A DNA stretch of 64,000 nucleotides from Thalassorhabdomicrobium marinisediminis (GTDB taxonomy: Bacteria; Pseudomonadota; Alphaproteobacteria; Rhodobacterales; Rhodobacteraceae), in contig NZ_QCYG01000009.1 in NCBI RefSeq assembly GCF_003072065.1, positions 1 through 64,000 on the forward strand, in the 5' to 3' direction. Shown here piece after piece: positions 53,302 to 62,142 of this stretch; position 1 is the stretch's first letter; each line of letters starts with the position of its first letter. Position numbers and translations under genes: made by a program. The notes beneath the pieces were generated by a model, which saw nothing but the letters and a program-made list of their open reading frames with translations, searched no databases and was not told where the DNA came from.

Positions 53302-54936
53302 ATGGATGATGATCGCGAAGACTCCGTTGCCGTTGGTGCCGAAGAGGCGCGCAGGGCCGCGGTGCTGCGCCCGCTTGTTCAAGCATTTCTGAAAGGGACT
53401 GGCAGCCTGGAAAGTGGCATCAATGATGCCGTTTGGGAGCTTGGTGTCAGCAGGGCGACGGTCTGGCGTTGGATAAAGCGACTGGTCGAAGAAGGCGGAC
53501 GCACCAGTGCCCTGGCCCCGAGGAAACGGGGCCGCCCGGCCGGCACGACCTTGATATCCAGCAAGGTCGAAGCGGTGATCGAAGGGCACCTTCGCCGTTA
53601 TTTCTTGCGCCGGGAGCGTTCGAGCCTGTCGCGCGTCGTGACAGAAATCCGCAGCGCGTGTTGGCAACAGGGCTTGCAGCCGCCGACACGGCGGACGGTT
53701 CAGCGTCGTCTGGATGTGATGGATGCCCGCGAAGTTGCGAAGGCACGAGAGGGCGCAAAGGCGGCCCGCCAGAAATTTGCGCCGGTCACAGGTGAGAACA
53801 AGGCCAGTCAACCTTTGGAGAAAGTGCAAATTGATCATACGCCCGCGGACATCATTCTTGTCGACAGCTTTGAGCGCCAATCAATAGGCCGACCGTGGGT
53901 CACGCTGGCGATCGACATCGCAACGCGGATGGTAACTGGATACTACACCTCTCTGGAGGCCCCTTCGCGTCTGTCAGTGGCGCTTTGCCTGACACAGGCG
54001 GTTGCCCCCAAGGCGGAACTTCTGGCGGAATTAGCGTGCAATATTCCTTGGCCCGCACAGGGCAAACCGCATAGCATCCACGTCGACAATGGCCGCGATT
54101 TCCGGTCGCATGCCTTTCGGTCGGCATGTGCGGAATGGGGGATAGATCTGGTCTATCGGCCGCCGGGAAGTCCTCACTTTGGAGGTCACGTCGAACGGTT
54201 GATCGGGACGATGATGGGGGCCGTTCACCTGTTGCCGGGAACAACGCAATCCTCGATCGCGGCCAAGGGCGACTATGACGCCGAAGACATGGCCACGATG
54301 ACGTTGAGCGAATTCGATCGCTGGTTTGCTCTGGAAATCTGCCGTTACAACAACAGCATTCATTCAAGTCTTGGCTGCACGCCCGTTGCCAAATGGGAGG
54401 CGCGCTCAGAGCAAATGATGGGCGACATTCCCTTTGAGATGGAAGCCTTTCGGGTGAGCTTTCTGCCGAGCGAACTGCGCAAGGTCAGACGTGACGGCAT
54501 CCATCTGTTCCAGATACGGTACTGGTCCGATGCCCTTGCAGGCCACATTGGGCGCGGGGATGGAAAGGTGGTCGTTCGCTACGATCCTCGCGATATCTCA
54601 ATGATCTGGGTCGAACTGGACGATGGCCGATATGTTGAGGCGCGCTATCGAAACCTGGAAATGCCGCCCGTGTCTCTCTGGGAATATCGCGATGCGATGA
54701 GGAAGGCCCGTGCCCTTGGCAAGTCAGGGTCCAATGAGCTGGTGCTGGCTGAGCTGATCCGACAGCAACGCCAGATCGAAGCTGAAAGCCGGGGCCTGAC
54801 GAAGGCTGAACGCCGATCCCGTGAAAGAAAAGGGACATTGGAGGGCACCAACTCGGCTGTCGCGACAACCGAAGGGCTGCGCGCGATCGATACGGGTGAT
54901 ACATCGCGCCCATTGTTCAAGGTGGAGAGATGGTGA
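53302..54936 (+). CDS. tniA: TniA transposase (rve/DDE integrase fold)
   Basis: 544 residues from the ATG at 53302; a GTG at 53287 is an alternative. HTH segments (LGVSRATVWRWIKRLVEEGG), then the catalytic core with VQIDHTPADIILVD, LAIDIATRMVTGYYTSLEAP, IHVDNGRDFRSHAF and PPGSPHFGGHVERLIGTMMG (DDE). Mu-like C-terminal beta region (VVRYDPRDISMIWVELDDGR). It cuts and joins the transposon ends. The stop is followed one base later by the tniB start. Confidence 0.93.
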   Translation: MDDDREDSVAVGAEEARRAAVLRPLVQAFLKGTGSLESGINDAVWELGVSRATVWRWIKRLVEEGGRTSALAPRKRGRPAGTTLISSKVEAVIEGHLRRYFLRRERSSLSRVVTEIRSACWQQGLQPPTRRTVQRRLDVMDAREVAKAREGAKAARQKFAPVTGENKASQPLEKVQIDHTPADIILVDSFERQSIGRPWVTLAIDIATRMVTGYYTSLEAPSRLSVALCLTQAVAPKAELLAELACNIPWPAQGKPHSIHVDNGRDFRSHAFRSACAEWGIDLVYRPPGSPHFGGHVERLIGTMMGAVHLLPGTTQSSIAAKGDYDAEDMATMTLSEFDRWFALEICRYNNSIHSSLGCTPVAKWEARSEQMMGDIPFEMEAFRVSFLPSELRKVRRDGIHLFQIRYWSDALAGHIGRGDGKVVVRYDPRDISMIWVELDDGRYVEARYRNLEMPPVSLWEYRDAMRKARALGKSGSNELVLAELIRQQRQIEAESRGLTKAERRSRERKGTLEGTNSAVATTEGLRAIDTGDTSRPLFKVERW

Positions 54937-54937
54937 A

Positions 54938-55819
54938 TTGAGGGCAAGGACAACTGAGGAAGACGGTCGGATCGCCCTCATTCAATCAGATATCTGGATC
55001 GGCTTTCCGCGGGCCGAACAGGTGTTGGAGCGTTTGCAAGGCATGATCGAAGCGCCACGGCAAACTCGTATGCCCGGGCTTCTTGTGCATGGCGCTTCCG
55101 GGATCGGAAAGACGATGATCGCCCGAAACCTGTCGCGTAAGTACGCACCAGAATACGATCCAACGTCAGGCATCACCCGCACACCGCTGCTGCTGCTGCA
55201 AGCGCCGCCCGCACCCGACGAACGGCGGTTCTATCTGCACATTTTGGCCGCCGTCGGCGCCCCGGCGACGGCACTGAGCGCACGCGCTCAAAATGTGGCT
55301 TCCCTCGAAGTCCGTGTCATCGCGCTCTTGCGCGACCTTGGCCTGCGGATGATCATGATCGACGAGGTTCACAACCTTTTGGCCGGGACCCACCGCGAAC
55401 AGCGCCGCTTTCTCAATGTTCTTCGATATCTTAGCAATGAACTCGAAGTGTCGCTGGTCTGCCTCGGGGTCAGCGAGGCCGTCGATGCGATCCGTGGTGA
55501 CATCCAGCTTGCCAGGCGGTTGGATGAACATCACCTGCCAAACTGGCGCGACGATGCCGAGTTCTCGGACATGATCCAGACACTCATCGCGGCAATGCCC
55601 CTCGAGAAAAAATCCAACCTGAAGGTCAAGTCACTCAAGCAGATACTTGCGTTGACCGGCGGGGTGACCTCGCGCATCTTCGCCCTGATCAAGGATCTTT
55701 CCATCGACGCCATTGTCACAGGTAATGAATGCATCACTGATGGCGCGATCGCAAAATGGACGCCGGTTTGGTCGCGCCATGCGAACGCCCATCGGCGACT
55801 CGAGAAGTCCGGGGTGTGA
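54938..55819 (+). CDS. tniB: TniB AAA+ ATPase
   Basis: About 293 residues, probably from the TTG at 54938. Walker A LLVHGASGIGKTMIARNLSR and Walker B LRMIMIDEVHNLLAGTHREQ, sensor region VSLVCLGVSEAVDAI, as in TniB/TnsC target-selection ATPases. It works with TniA and TniQ. No other start is near the TniA stop. Confidence 0.92.
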   Translation: MRARTTEEDGRIALIQSDIWIGFPRAEQVLERLQGMIEAPRQTRMPGLLVHGASGIGKTMIARNLSRKYAPEYDPTSGITRTPLLLLQAPPAPDERRFYLHILAAVGAPATALSARAQNVASLEVRVIALLRDLGLRMIMIDEVHNLLAGTHREQRRFLNVLRYLSNELEVSLVCLGVSEAVDAIRGDIQLARRLDEHHLPNWRDDAEFSDMIQTLIAAMPLEKKSNLKVKSLKQILALTGGVTSRIFALIKDLSIDAIVTGNECITDGAIAKWTPVWSRHANAHRRLEKSGV

Positions 55820-56607
55820 AGCCGCACCCGCTGCCGAAAACTGTCGCGCCGCTGCCAGACGAGTTGTTGTCAGGTTGGTTTTCTCGGCTGGCGGCGGCCA
55901 ACTACTGCGATGACGCGGAACTGCTGGCTCATATCAAAATCGATACCGCGCATGGCACCGCCTTGGACTTCAGCGTCGACGCGGCTACGGCGGAGAAGAT
56001 TGCCAACGCCGCACGAGTCGACCCAGATGTTGTGCGATCTTTGACCTTTCCGGCAATGACGCCACGAGAAGCCTCGCTGACGGCTCAGATGCCATTCCAG
56101 CATTGCCTGCAATGCTCCAGAGAGGGTCTTTCGCTCAGGCATTGGAGGCGGGCCTGGGCATTTGACTGCCAAGTTTGCGGGACGAGACTTGTGCAGACCC
56201 TTGGCAAACCCGGTGACGAACAAATATCTGAAAAACTGATTTACCGAGCGCGCCGCGGGGCAGGGATGCTTGAGTGCGCCGCGCGATCACGAAGCCCCAA
56301 GCAACTAAGGCGCGCAATGCGTGCAGTCGCCTTTGCCATGTCACTCAAAACTTTCCGTGGGGATCCGTCGTTCGCTGTTCAGAACCCCAGATCGGAAGTT
56401 AGGCTGTTCTGCCTCGCCGCAATCGCCGCCGCTCGATCTCGTCCCTTGGCTAAGGCAGCCATCGTCAGCCACAGCATCGACGACTATGCAAGGGTTGCTC
56501 TCTTGCGCGCCTTCGAGAAGGAGCCACGTCTGCTTGCCGCGGTTGATCACATCGCGCAAAGGCGCGCGAGAAGTGCAGGCCCCATGACAGCCGCATCTCG
56601 CAATTAA
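55816..56607 (+). CDS. tniQ: TniQ target-site protein
   Basis: 263 residues from the GTG at 55816 that overlaps the tniB stop. DELLSGWFSRLAAANYCDDA is the TniQ signature and a zinc finger follows (CLQCSREGLSLRHWRRAWAF, DCQVCGTRL). TniQ proteins recognise the target. Its 3' end overlaps an inner transposase-binding repeat. Confidence 0.9.
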   Translation: MKPHPLPKTVAPLPDELLSGWFSRLAAANYCDDAELLAHIKIDTAHGTALDFSVDAATAEKIANAARVDPDVVRSLTFPAMTPREASLTAQMPFQHCLQCSREGLSLRHWRRAWAFDCQVCGTRLVQTLGKPGDEQISEKLIYRARRGAGMLECAARSRSPKQLRRAMRAVAFAMSLKTFRGDPSFAVQNPRSEVRLFCLAAIAAARSRPLAKAAIVSHSIDDYARVALLRAFEKEPRLLAAVDHIAQRRARSAGPMTAASRN

Positions 56608-56663
56608 GGGCAAAAATTGTCGCCAAACGCGTCACGTCTCAGATTTAAGGGCAACGCGACAGC

Positions 56664-56993
56664 TGCATATTTGAAGACCTCGATCTGTCTGGGCGCAAGA
56701 TGACGGGGGTTGATCTCAGGGGGTCCACTTTTCGGAATGTTGATTTCACTGGTGCTGGCCTCGGCATCGCGATCTTCGACAACGCCGTACTGGAGAACGT
56801 GTCATTTGAAGGCGCAGATTTAGGTGGAGCAAGCTTTACGGACGCAACACTGAAGAACGTTTCGTTCGATCGCTCGGACCTGACTGGTGCGGTGTTTGAT
56901 GACGTCATTTTGAAAGATACGCATCTTCAATCTGGGATGCAGTGCAACACTCAGATGCAAGATGGGCTCATGGATAATTCCGATTGCGATTGA
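56664..56993 (+). pseudogene. Pentapeptide-repeat protein lacking its N-terminus
   Basis: Directly after the right transposon end the frame reads CIFEDLDLSGRKMTGVDLRG, STFRNVDFTGAGLGIAIFDN and on through A-D-L-G-G-A-S-F repeats to a stop at 56993. The repeat pattern begins before the first possible ATG (56700), so the start of the gene was lost at the transposon junction. The right-handed helix would still be readable if translated from 56700. Confidence 0.78.
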
Positions 56994-57037
56994 TCGGCGC
57001 TGGTGCTCGTCCATTCTCAGGGGGCTTGAGCCCGTCT

Positions 57038-57658
57038 TCAGTGGATAAGGGCCTCCGCGCCCGCAGCGAGGGAGGTGAGGATTGTTGCGGTCAACAAGAC
57101 CGATGCCGCACCAAGGACCAGACCCACACTGCTGACAAGGCCGTCTTGCTCCACAATGCCGACGCCAATGATGAAGAGCGAGATGGCCGGGAACCAACCG
57201 CTCAGGGGAACTGGCAAGAAAAGAGCGAATGCGATCACGAACATGAACAGGCCGAGAGGTCGTTCATTGCGCCGGGAAAACAGCGTCTTGTAGCGAGGCA
57301 CGAGGATGCGTTCGAGCCTTCGTGTCACCGGCCGGAGGCGCAGGACCGTCCGCCTCAGCTTCAAAGGGTCAATCCGCAGACGGGCCAAGCGCCCTGGAAG
57401 TTTCACATGGGGGTAACCCAACATCATCTGGGCTGTGGTCACCAGAAGAGGCAGCGCCGTGATCAGGGAAGACCCAGGTGGCAGTGGCAGCAGCGTCAGC
57501 AGCGAGAACACCACGATCGCCCATCCAAAGGACGCCTCGCCGAGAGCCGACAGGAGACTGCCGAGAGTGAGCGTACCAGCACGATGCTGGCGGCGTGCCG
57601 TGCGCAGGATCGGGAGCGACAGCGAGGGTCGCCGTATTTCACCGTCGTTGCGCTGCAT
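57038..57658 (-). CDS. ExoD-family membrane protein
   Basis: 206 residues with the ExoD pattern: TLGSLLSALGEASFGWAIVV, FSLLTLLPLPPGSSLITALP and LGYPHVKLPGRLARLRI, then ERPLGLFMFVIAFALFLPVP. First described in Rhizobium as needed for exopolysaccharide production and alkaline tolerance. Several transmembrane helices; acts in the inner membrane. The 207 bases after it to 57865 hold no gene. Confidence 0.9.
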   Translation of the reverse strand: MQRNDGEIRRPSLSLPILRTARRQHRAGTLTLGSLLSALGEASFGWAIVVFSLLTLLPLPPGSSLITALPLLVTTAQMMLGYPHVKLPGRLARLRIDPLKLRRTVLRLRPVTRRLERILVPRYKTLFSRRNERPLGLFMFVIAFALFLPVPLSGWFPAISLFIIGVGIVEQDGLVSSVGLVLGAASVLLTATILTSLAAGAEALIH

Positions 57659-57865
57659 CTGGTTCCTTCCGGGTGGGTCACTACGATATCAGATCGCCAG
57701 CACCTGTTTACAATCGCCGGGCGCATTTCAATGAAGAAGACACGCAAAAAATTACGAACAGGGAGATGGCTTGCAGTTCCTTTTCTTTGATCAACACCTT
57801 AAATCCCGACATGACAATCAGAATGCTGCCATGCCGAAGCCGACTATTAACCGACAGGACCACGA

Positions 57866-58831
57866 ATGCTTCATGATCTTCTCTTCGTGGCCGCTGGCCT
57901 CGTCCTACTTTTTGTCGGCGGCGAAGGGCTTGTGCGCGGCTCGGTTGCCATCGCTGAGCGGCTCGGCATATCGAAGCTCCTGATCGGGCTTGTCATTGTC
58001 GGCTTCGGCACGTCCACGCCCGAGTTGCTGGTGTCAGTGAACGCCGCTCTCGACGGCGCATCCGAAATCGCCCTCGGAAACGTTGTCGGCTCGAACATCG
58101 CGAATATCCTGCTCATAGTAGGCGTGGCTGCGCTCATTGCACCCATTATGGGCTGGGAGCGCACGGCGGTGCGCGAGGCACTCGTGGCAACCCTCGTTTC
58201 GCTTGCGGCGTTCGTCTTGGTACAAGGGGAAATCATCACCCGCATCGAAGGGATTGCGATGCTGATGGTGCTGGCGGGCTATCTTTTCTCCACCTATTGG
58301 CTGGAGCGGAGGAACCGCGCCGCCAAGACGTTTCAACATGAGGCAGAGGCGTTCGAGGACATTCCCTTGCGGCGCCCCTGGCTGGCGCCTGTCCTCGCGC
58401 TTGGCGGAATCGCGGCGCTTGTGTTCGGAGCGGACCTGCTGGTCGATGGAGCCGTGAACATCGCGCGGACTTTCGGAGTGCCGGATGCCGTGATTGGGCT
58501 TTCGCTGGTCGCCATTGGCACCTCGCTGCCCGAGCTTGCCACCGCCATTGTCGCCGCGATCAGGCGCCAATCTGACGTCGTACTGGGCAACGTCATCGGG
58601 TCAAATATCTTCAACATTCTCGCCATTCTTGGCGTAACCGTCGTGATTCAGCCAATCGAAGTGAGTGCACGGTTTCGCACCATCGACACGCCCGTAATGC
58701 TGGGGGCTGCCTTGCTACTGTTGACGTTGCTGTTCGCAACGACGAAGGTCGGGCGGCTTTGGGGCATTCTCATGCTGGTCGCCTATGCAGCCTATATGGT
58801 GTTCTTGTTCTCCAGCGGAATGTCAGCCTGA
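57866..58831 (+). CDS. Calcium/sodium antiporter (CaCA family)
   Basis: 321 residues with ten hydrophobic helices and the two inverted alpha repeats: IGLVIVGFGTSTPELLVSVN, ...LGNVVGSNIANILLIVG in the first half and IGLSLVAIGTSLPELATAIV, ...VLGNVIGSNIFNILAILG in the second. These G-T-S-(T/L)-PE and GS-N segments bind Na+ and Ca2+ in YrbG-type exchangers. Complete and isolated on the plus strand. Confidence 0.94.
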   Translation: MLHDLLFVAAGLVLLFVGGEGLVRGSVAIAERLGISKLLIGLVIVGFGTSTPELLVSVNAALDGASEIALGNVVGSNIANILLIVGVAALIAPIMGWERTAVREALVATLVSLAAFVLVQGEIITRIEGIAMLMVLAGYLFSTYWLERRNRAAKTFQHEAEAFEDIPLRRPWLAPVLALGGIAALVFGADLLVDGAVNIARTFGVPDAVIGLSLVAIGTSLPELATAIVAAIRRQSDVVLGNVIGSNIFNILAILGVTVVIQPIEVSARFRTIDTPVMLGAALLLLTLLFATTKVGRLWGILMLVAYAAYMVFLFSSGMSA

Positions 58832-58971
58832 GAGGCCAATGATAAATACTCCCATTAGCAGGTCGCTGAAATAGTCGGCTGCCAAGAACGTTGTTCTGGT
58901 CAGGCGGGAGGGAACCAGCTCCGATCTCGTGGCTCAGGGCACATTTTGCCAATCTTCCTCGTTGTTCTGGG

Positions 58972-59290
58972 TCATGTCGTCAGCAACTTCGGCAGTCTCG
59001 CCAGATTGCAGGCGGCCATGGTCATCGTGAACTGCGCGCCGAGCCTTTCGGTGCCGCGCAGCATTGTCTGGGCCATCGAGCCCACGGTTTTGGCCCAGCC
59101 GAAGGGCTCCTCGATCTTCTTCCGCCGTTTCTGCGACACGGCGTAGCCTGAATGACGGGTCGTTCGCCCGTCGATTGCGGAATGGCGCGATTTGCGGGCG
59201 ACGTGCGGCGTGACGTACATCTGACGAAGGTCGGAGATGAAGTCCGCACTGTCATATCCCTTGTCGGCACCGAGAGTGAGACGTCGGGTC
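58972..59290 (-). pseudogene. IS5-type transposase, C-terminal fragment
   Basis: The minus strand reads LGADKGYDSADFISDLRQMY, VTPHVARKSRHSAIDGRTTR, HSGYAVSQKRRKKIEEPFGW and AACNLARLPKLLTT, the final third of an IS5/IS1182-type DDE transposase including the terminal catalytic Glu. The upstream part is not transposase-like beyond about 59290, so only the end of the element remains. Confidence 0.78.
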
Positions 59291-59468
59291 GAACCCGGGG
59301 AGCAACCGCAGCTGAAAGCTGAAGCGCCCAAAGGGTCGTCCCGATGACCGACGAGGCGAGTACGGCAATGAGCGCAACTGCAAAAACCGTGCTCCGAAGG
59401 GCTCTTGTCAACCAAAGCATAGGCATGACAACCAAGGCACACTCGCCTCGGTCAAGGCTCTCGAGCGC

Positions 59469-60128
59469 CTATTGAGCGGGCGCAGACTGCGCAATGAAAC
59501 CAACGTTACCGATAACCGTGTTCAGTCCCCAGTCTCGGTGTTTCAAAACGCCGTTCACGACATAGAGATCCTCGACCGAATATCGCTGAGTGATTTCTGC
59601 GCCATCACTTAGAACAAGCACGGCGCTCTCACGATTCATCGGATCGATCTCCAAGCGGAGGTACGCCGGATCAGCGTTCACCGCGATTGATTCTAGAATC
59701 CTCGTTACTTCCGTATAATCGGTGACGCGTTCGTCGTAGAAGTAGCAGACACCTTCATACCCACCTACTCCAACGGCAGTTACGGCACCGGCAATGATCG
59801 TTGCGGGGGCCATGAGCACACCAGCCGCGGTTCCGACAAGGCCCGCGGTGCCGCCCATTATGCCAACCGTACCCGCTGCGGAAGCTCCCCCGGCGGTCGA
59901 ACCAAGCATGGTCGCACCCGTAATAGCATGAGTGAGAGTGTAAAATCCTGCGCCTTTTGCAGCGATACCCGCCGCAGCGGTTCCAAGGCCCGTCGTCGCT
60001 ACTACTCCCGCGCCGGATCCGCCGATCAACTGACTCGGGCGGTAGTCACACGCCCCGGCATTTGCCATGTTTCCTGAAAAGGACAAGTTCGCTGCCACAA
60101 AAACAGCCAGAGCAGACACTTTCATCAT
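59469..60128 (-). CDS. Exported protein with Gly/Ala-rich hydrophobic centre
   Basis: About 219 residues with a signal peptide (VSALAVFVAANLSFSGNMANA), a long Gly/Ala-rich apolar region (about 35-125: GAGVVATTGLGTAAAGIAAK, ...TAAGVLMAPATIIAGAVTAV) and a soluble C-terminal domain. The glycine-zipper-like centre suggests membrane insertion or oligomer pores. No family recognised. Isolated on the minus strand. Confidence 0.65.
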   Translation of the reverse strand: MMKVSALAVFVAANLSFSGNMANAGACDYRPSQLIGGSGAGVVATTGLGTAAAGIAAKGAGFYTLTHAITGATMLGSTAGGASAAGTVGIMGGTAGLVGTAAGVLMAPATIIAGAVTAVGVGGYEGVCYFYDERVTDYTEVTRILESIAVNADPAYLRLEIDPMNRESAVLVLSDGAEITQRYSVEDLYVVNGVLKHRDWGLNTVIGNVGFIAQSAPAQ

Positions 60129-60307
60129 GGCACGCCCCCCCATTTCTTCGAAGTCGACATAGGAGCAACCTTGGTCTCATTCAAGTATCCGTGATCAACA
60201 AGGGACGCGGACGATCGGCAGACATTGATTCTCCCTATAAACTATTGCAGCTACGTCACACGGGCAGCGGGGGTCATGTCCCTCGATAACGAGCAATGGG
60301 ATAGTTG

Positions 60308-61426
60308 ATGGACGAGGATTTGACTGTTCGAGAGGCAGGAGAGCGTCGCCTCGTGGCCGAGATCGCTGGCATGATGGCCGCTCCGAGCATGCTGGTCGAT
60401 GGATTTGGTCACGACGCCGCCTTCGTCGACCTCCGTCAAAAGGACAATGAGCTGCTCGTGCTGAACACCGACCGATCCGGGCTCAATGCGGCCTACGGTC
60501 TCGGGCTTGCCGGCCCAGAATGTGTTGGGGACTTCGGCGTTTCACATGCCATTAGCGACATCGTGGTCTCAGGGGGCATTCCGCGGGCAGTCACTGTGGC
60601 CTTGCTGCTTCCCCCTGACACTACACTTGGGTTCGTCCGTGGTGTAATGCAGGGCGCTGCCGAGGCCGCTAGACGCTATGGTGCGGAGATCGTTGCCGGT
60701 GACACCAAGCAGAATCCAAAATTCGCGTTGGTCGCCACTGCGCTCGGCACGGTGCCGCGCGATAAACGCATTTGCCGCTCGGGTGCCCGCCCGGGCGATG
60801 CGCTGGTGGTTACAGGCTTCCTCGGCTCGATGCTGCTAGGGCTAATTGCCTTAAAGCGCGCGCTCCCGATCGGTGTCCGCGCCCGCCGCATAGTTGAGCA
60901 GGCGATCATCGAGCAGCGCCCGCCTTTCACCCTCGGCTGTGCCATTGCCGAGGCTGGCATACCGCATGCCGGAACCGACATCAGCGATGGCCTGCCCGGC
61001 GCAATTCACGCTCTATGCGGTGCTAGCGCCTGCGGCGCCGTTGTCGATGAGCAGCGCATCCCGTTGCATCCCGACCTTGACGAACTCATTTTGGAATCGG
61101 GTCTCTCGCCGCTACAGCTCAGCACCGCGGGCGGCGACTGGCAGTTTCTCTATGCCGTCCCGCCAATGCACTTGCCGGCCATGCATCAGCTGGCCGCATC
61201 GCAGGATGCAAAGGTGACGGTCATCGGCGGCATAACTGAGCGCGAAGAGATTGCCATCCGTCATTTCGATGGCGCTTGGCACCAGCTCGAGCGCCTCGAG
61301 CACGACAGTTTTGCTGATGACGGGAATGGAACCGGCCATTTCTCGCGCACTGGGGCGGCCCCTTCGCAACGCGGCGCGGCGCTCGAAGGACGATACTTCG
61401 AGGCGCTCTGGCGCAAATTTTTATGA
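60308..61426 (+). CDS. PurM-fold (ThiL/AIR synthase-like) protein
   Basis: 372 residues from the ATG at 60308. Motifs in order: GFGHDAAFVDL, VLNTDRSGLN, SHAISDIVVSGGIP, GAEIVAGDTKQNPKF, GTDISDGLPG and GGDWQFLYAVPP, which correspond to the ATP and metal-binding motifs of ThiL and AIR synthases (G-D-DAA, SD-(I/L)-A-x-GG, GGDT, SDGL, ED-x-L). Substrate is unknown; true ThiL (thiamine phosphate kinase) is usually chromosomal and without this partner. Fourteen bases separate it from the thymidylate-synthase-like gene, so they should act together. Confidence 0.82.
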   Translation: MDEDLTVREAGERRLVAEIAGMMAAPSMLVDGFGHDAAFVDLRQKDNELLVLNTDRSGLNAAYGLGLAGPECVGDFGVSHAISDIVVSGGIPRAVTVALLLPPDTTLGFVRGVMQGAAEAARRYGAEIVAGDTKQNPKFALVATALGTVPRDKRICRSGARPGDALVVTGFLGSMLLGLIALKRALPIGVRARRIVEQAIIEQRPPFTLGCAIAEAGIPHAGTDISDGLPGAIHALCGASACGAVVDEQRIPLHPDLDELILESGLSPLQLSTAGGDWQFLYAVPPMHLPAMHQLAASQDAKVTVIGGITEREEIAIRHFDGAWHQLERLEHDSFADDGNGTGHFSRTGAAPSQRGAALEGRYFEALWRKFL

Positions 61427-61439
61427 AGTGGGGATAATT

Positions 61440-62126
61440 ATGATGGCAGACCTGCCATTGGCCATCCGTGCGCAAACTATCGGAGAGTGCTGGATCGAGA
61501 GCATCAACCATGTGCTAAGCCATGGCGAGCCCCATCACGATGGAGAGGTGGGGCTGCTTGAGGTGCTTGGTCTGACGGTCGAGATTTCGGCGCCAAGCGT
61601 ATCCGATCCGTTGCTATCCGCCCACGGCGACCCGACCGTCCTGGCTCGGACCCTTGCCAAGTTTGCGCGAGATGCCTGTATGCCTGATCGCCCCTTCACC
61701 TATGGGCAGCGAATTTTCGACATGGAGGGGATCAATCAGTTTGATTGGATGGTCGAGCGGCTACGACGCAAACCCGAAACCAAGTCTGCGACGATCAACC
61801 TACTCGTTCCCGGCAGCTCTGCGGCCAGCCTGCCTTGCCTGACGACGCTTGACGCCAAAATTCGCCAAGGAAGACTGGACCTGCAGTTCTTCTTCCGCAG
61901 TCAGAACATCTTCGGGCGCCAATACGCCAATCTGGCCGCACTGGCGCAGCTGCAAAGCGATCTCGCGCGGCGCTGCAACACGGTCAGCGGGACACTCCGC
62001 GGCTATGTCGCCTCAGCCCACATTTATGCTTTCGATACGGACGAGGCACGAAAGCTACTCGCCGGAGCCCCGGTAAGGATTAAGGACAGATACTATGAAC
62101 TCGGCCCGCAGGCGACGGGGGAGTGA
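61440..62126 (+). CDS. Thymidylate-synthase-fold protein
   Basis: 228 residues, ATG at 61440 after GTGGGGATAATT. The core matches thymidylate synthase: the nucleophile Cys133 in SAASLPCLTTLD, GRLDLQFFFRSQNIFGRQYA (Arg-Ser pair) and NLAALAQLQSDLA, then AHIYAFD as the H-Y motif. It lacks the long N-terminal part of ThyA and is shorter (about 264 usually), so the reaction may be different: TS-fold enzymes also make hydroxymethyl-dCMP and related bases. The pairing with a PurM-like protein suggests modification of a nucleotide. Confidence 0.75.
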   Translation: MMADLPLAIRAQTIGECWIESINHVLSHGEPHHDGEVGLLEVLGLTVEISAPSVSDPLLSAHGDPTVLARTLAKFARDACMPDRPFTYGQRIFDMEGINQFDWMVERLRRKPETKSATINLLVPGSSAASLPCLTTLDAKIRQGRLDLQFFFRSQNIFGRQYANLAALAQLQSDLARRCNTVSGTLRGYVASAHIYAFDTDEARKLLAGAPVRIKDRYYELGPQATGE

Positions 62127-62142
62127 CAGCGCCAGCTCTCTG

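Larger units (their letters stand above)
53156..56661 (+). mobile_element. TniABQ transposon (Tn7/Tn5053-like)
   Basis: About 3.5 kb. Ends are TGTCGCGTAGCCCTTAA on the left and TGTCGCGTTGCCCTTAA read inward on the right. Seventeen-base repeats of the form GCCCTTAA-(N)4-GAGA(T/C) lie four times on the left (53165, 53214, 53234, 53255) and twice on the right (56595-56611, 56636-56652): asymmetric transposase-binding arrays as in Tn7 relatives. It carries tniA, tniB and tniQ, no resolvase and no passenger gene. No 5-bp target duplication is found: CCAGC to the left, GCTGC to the right. Confidence 0.85.

Noticed and set aside
53156..56661. CRISPR-associated transposon
   Set aside because: TniABQ genes fit, but no cas genes, repeats or guide RNA features are seen in or beside the element.
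57659..57865. Short open frames between exoD and the antiporter gene
   Set aside because: No ribosome site or family resemblance; probably promoter region.
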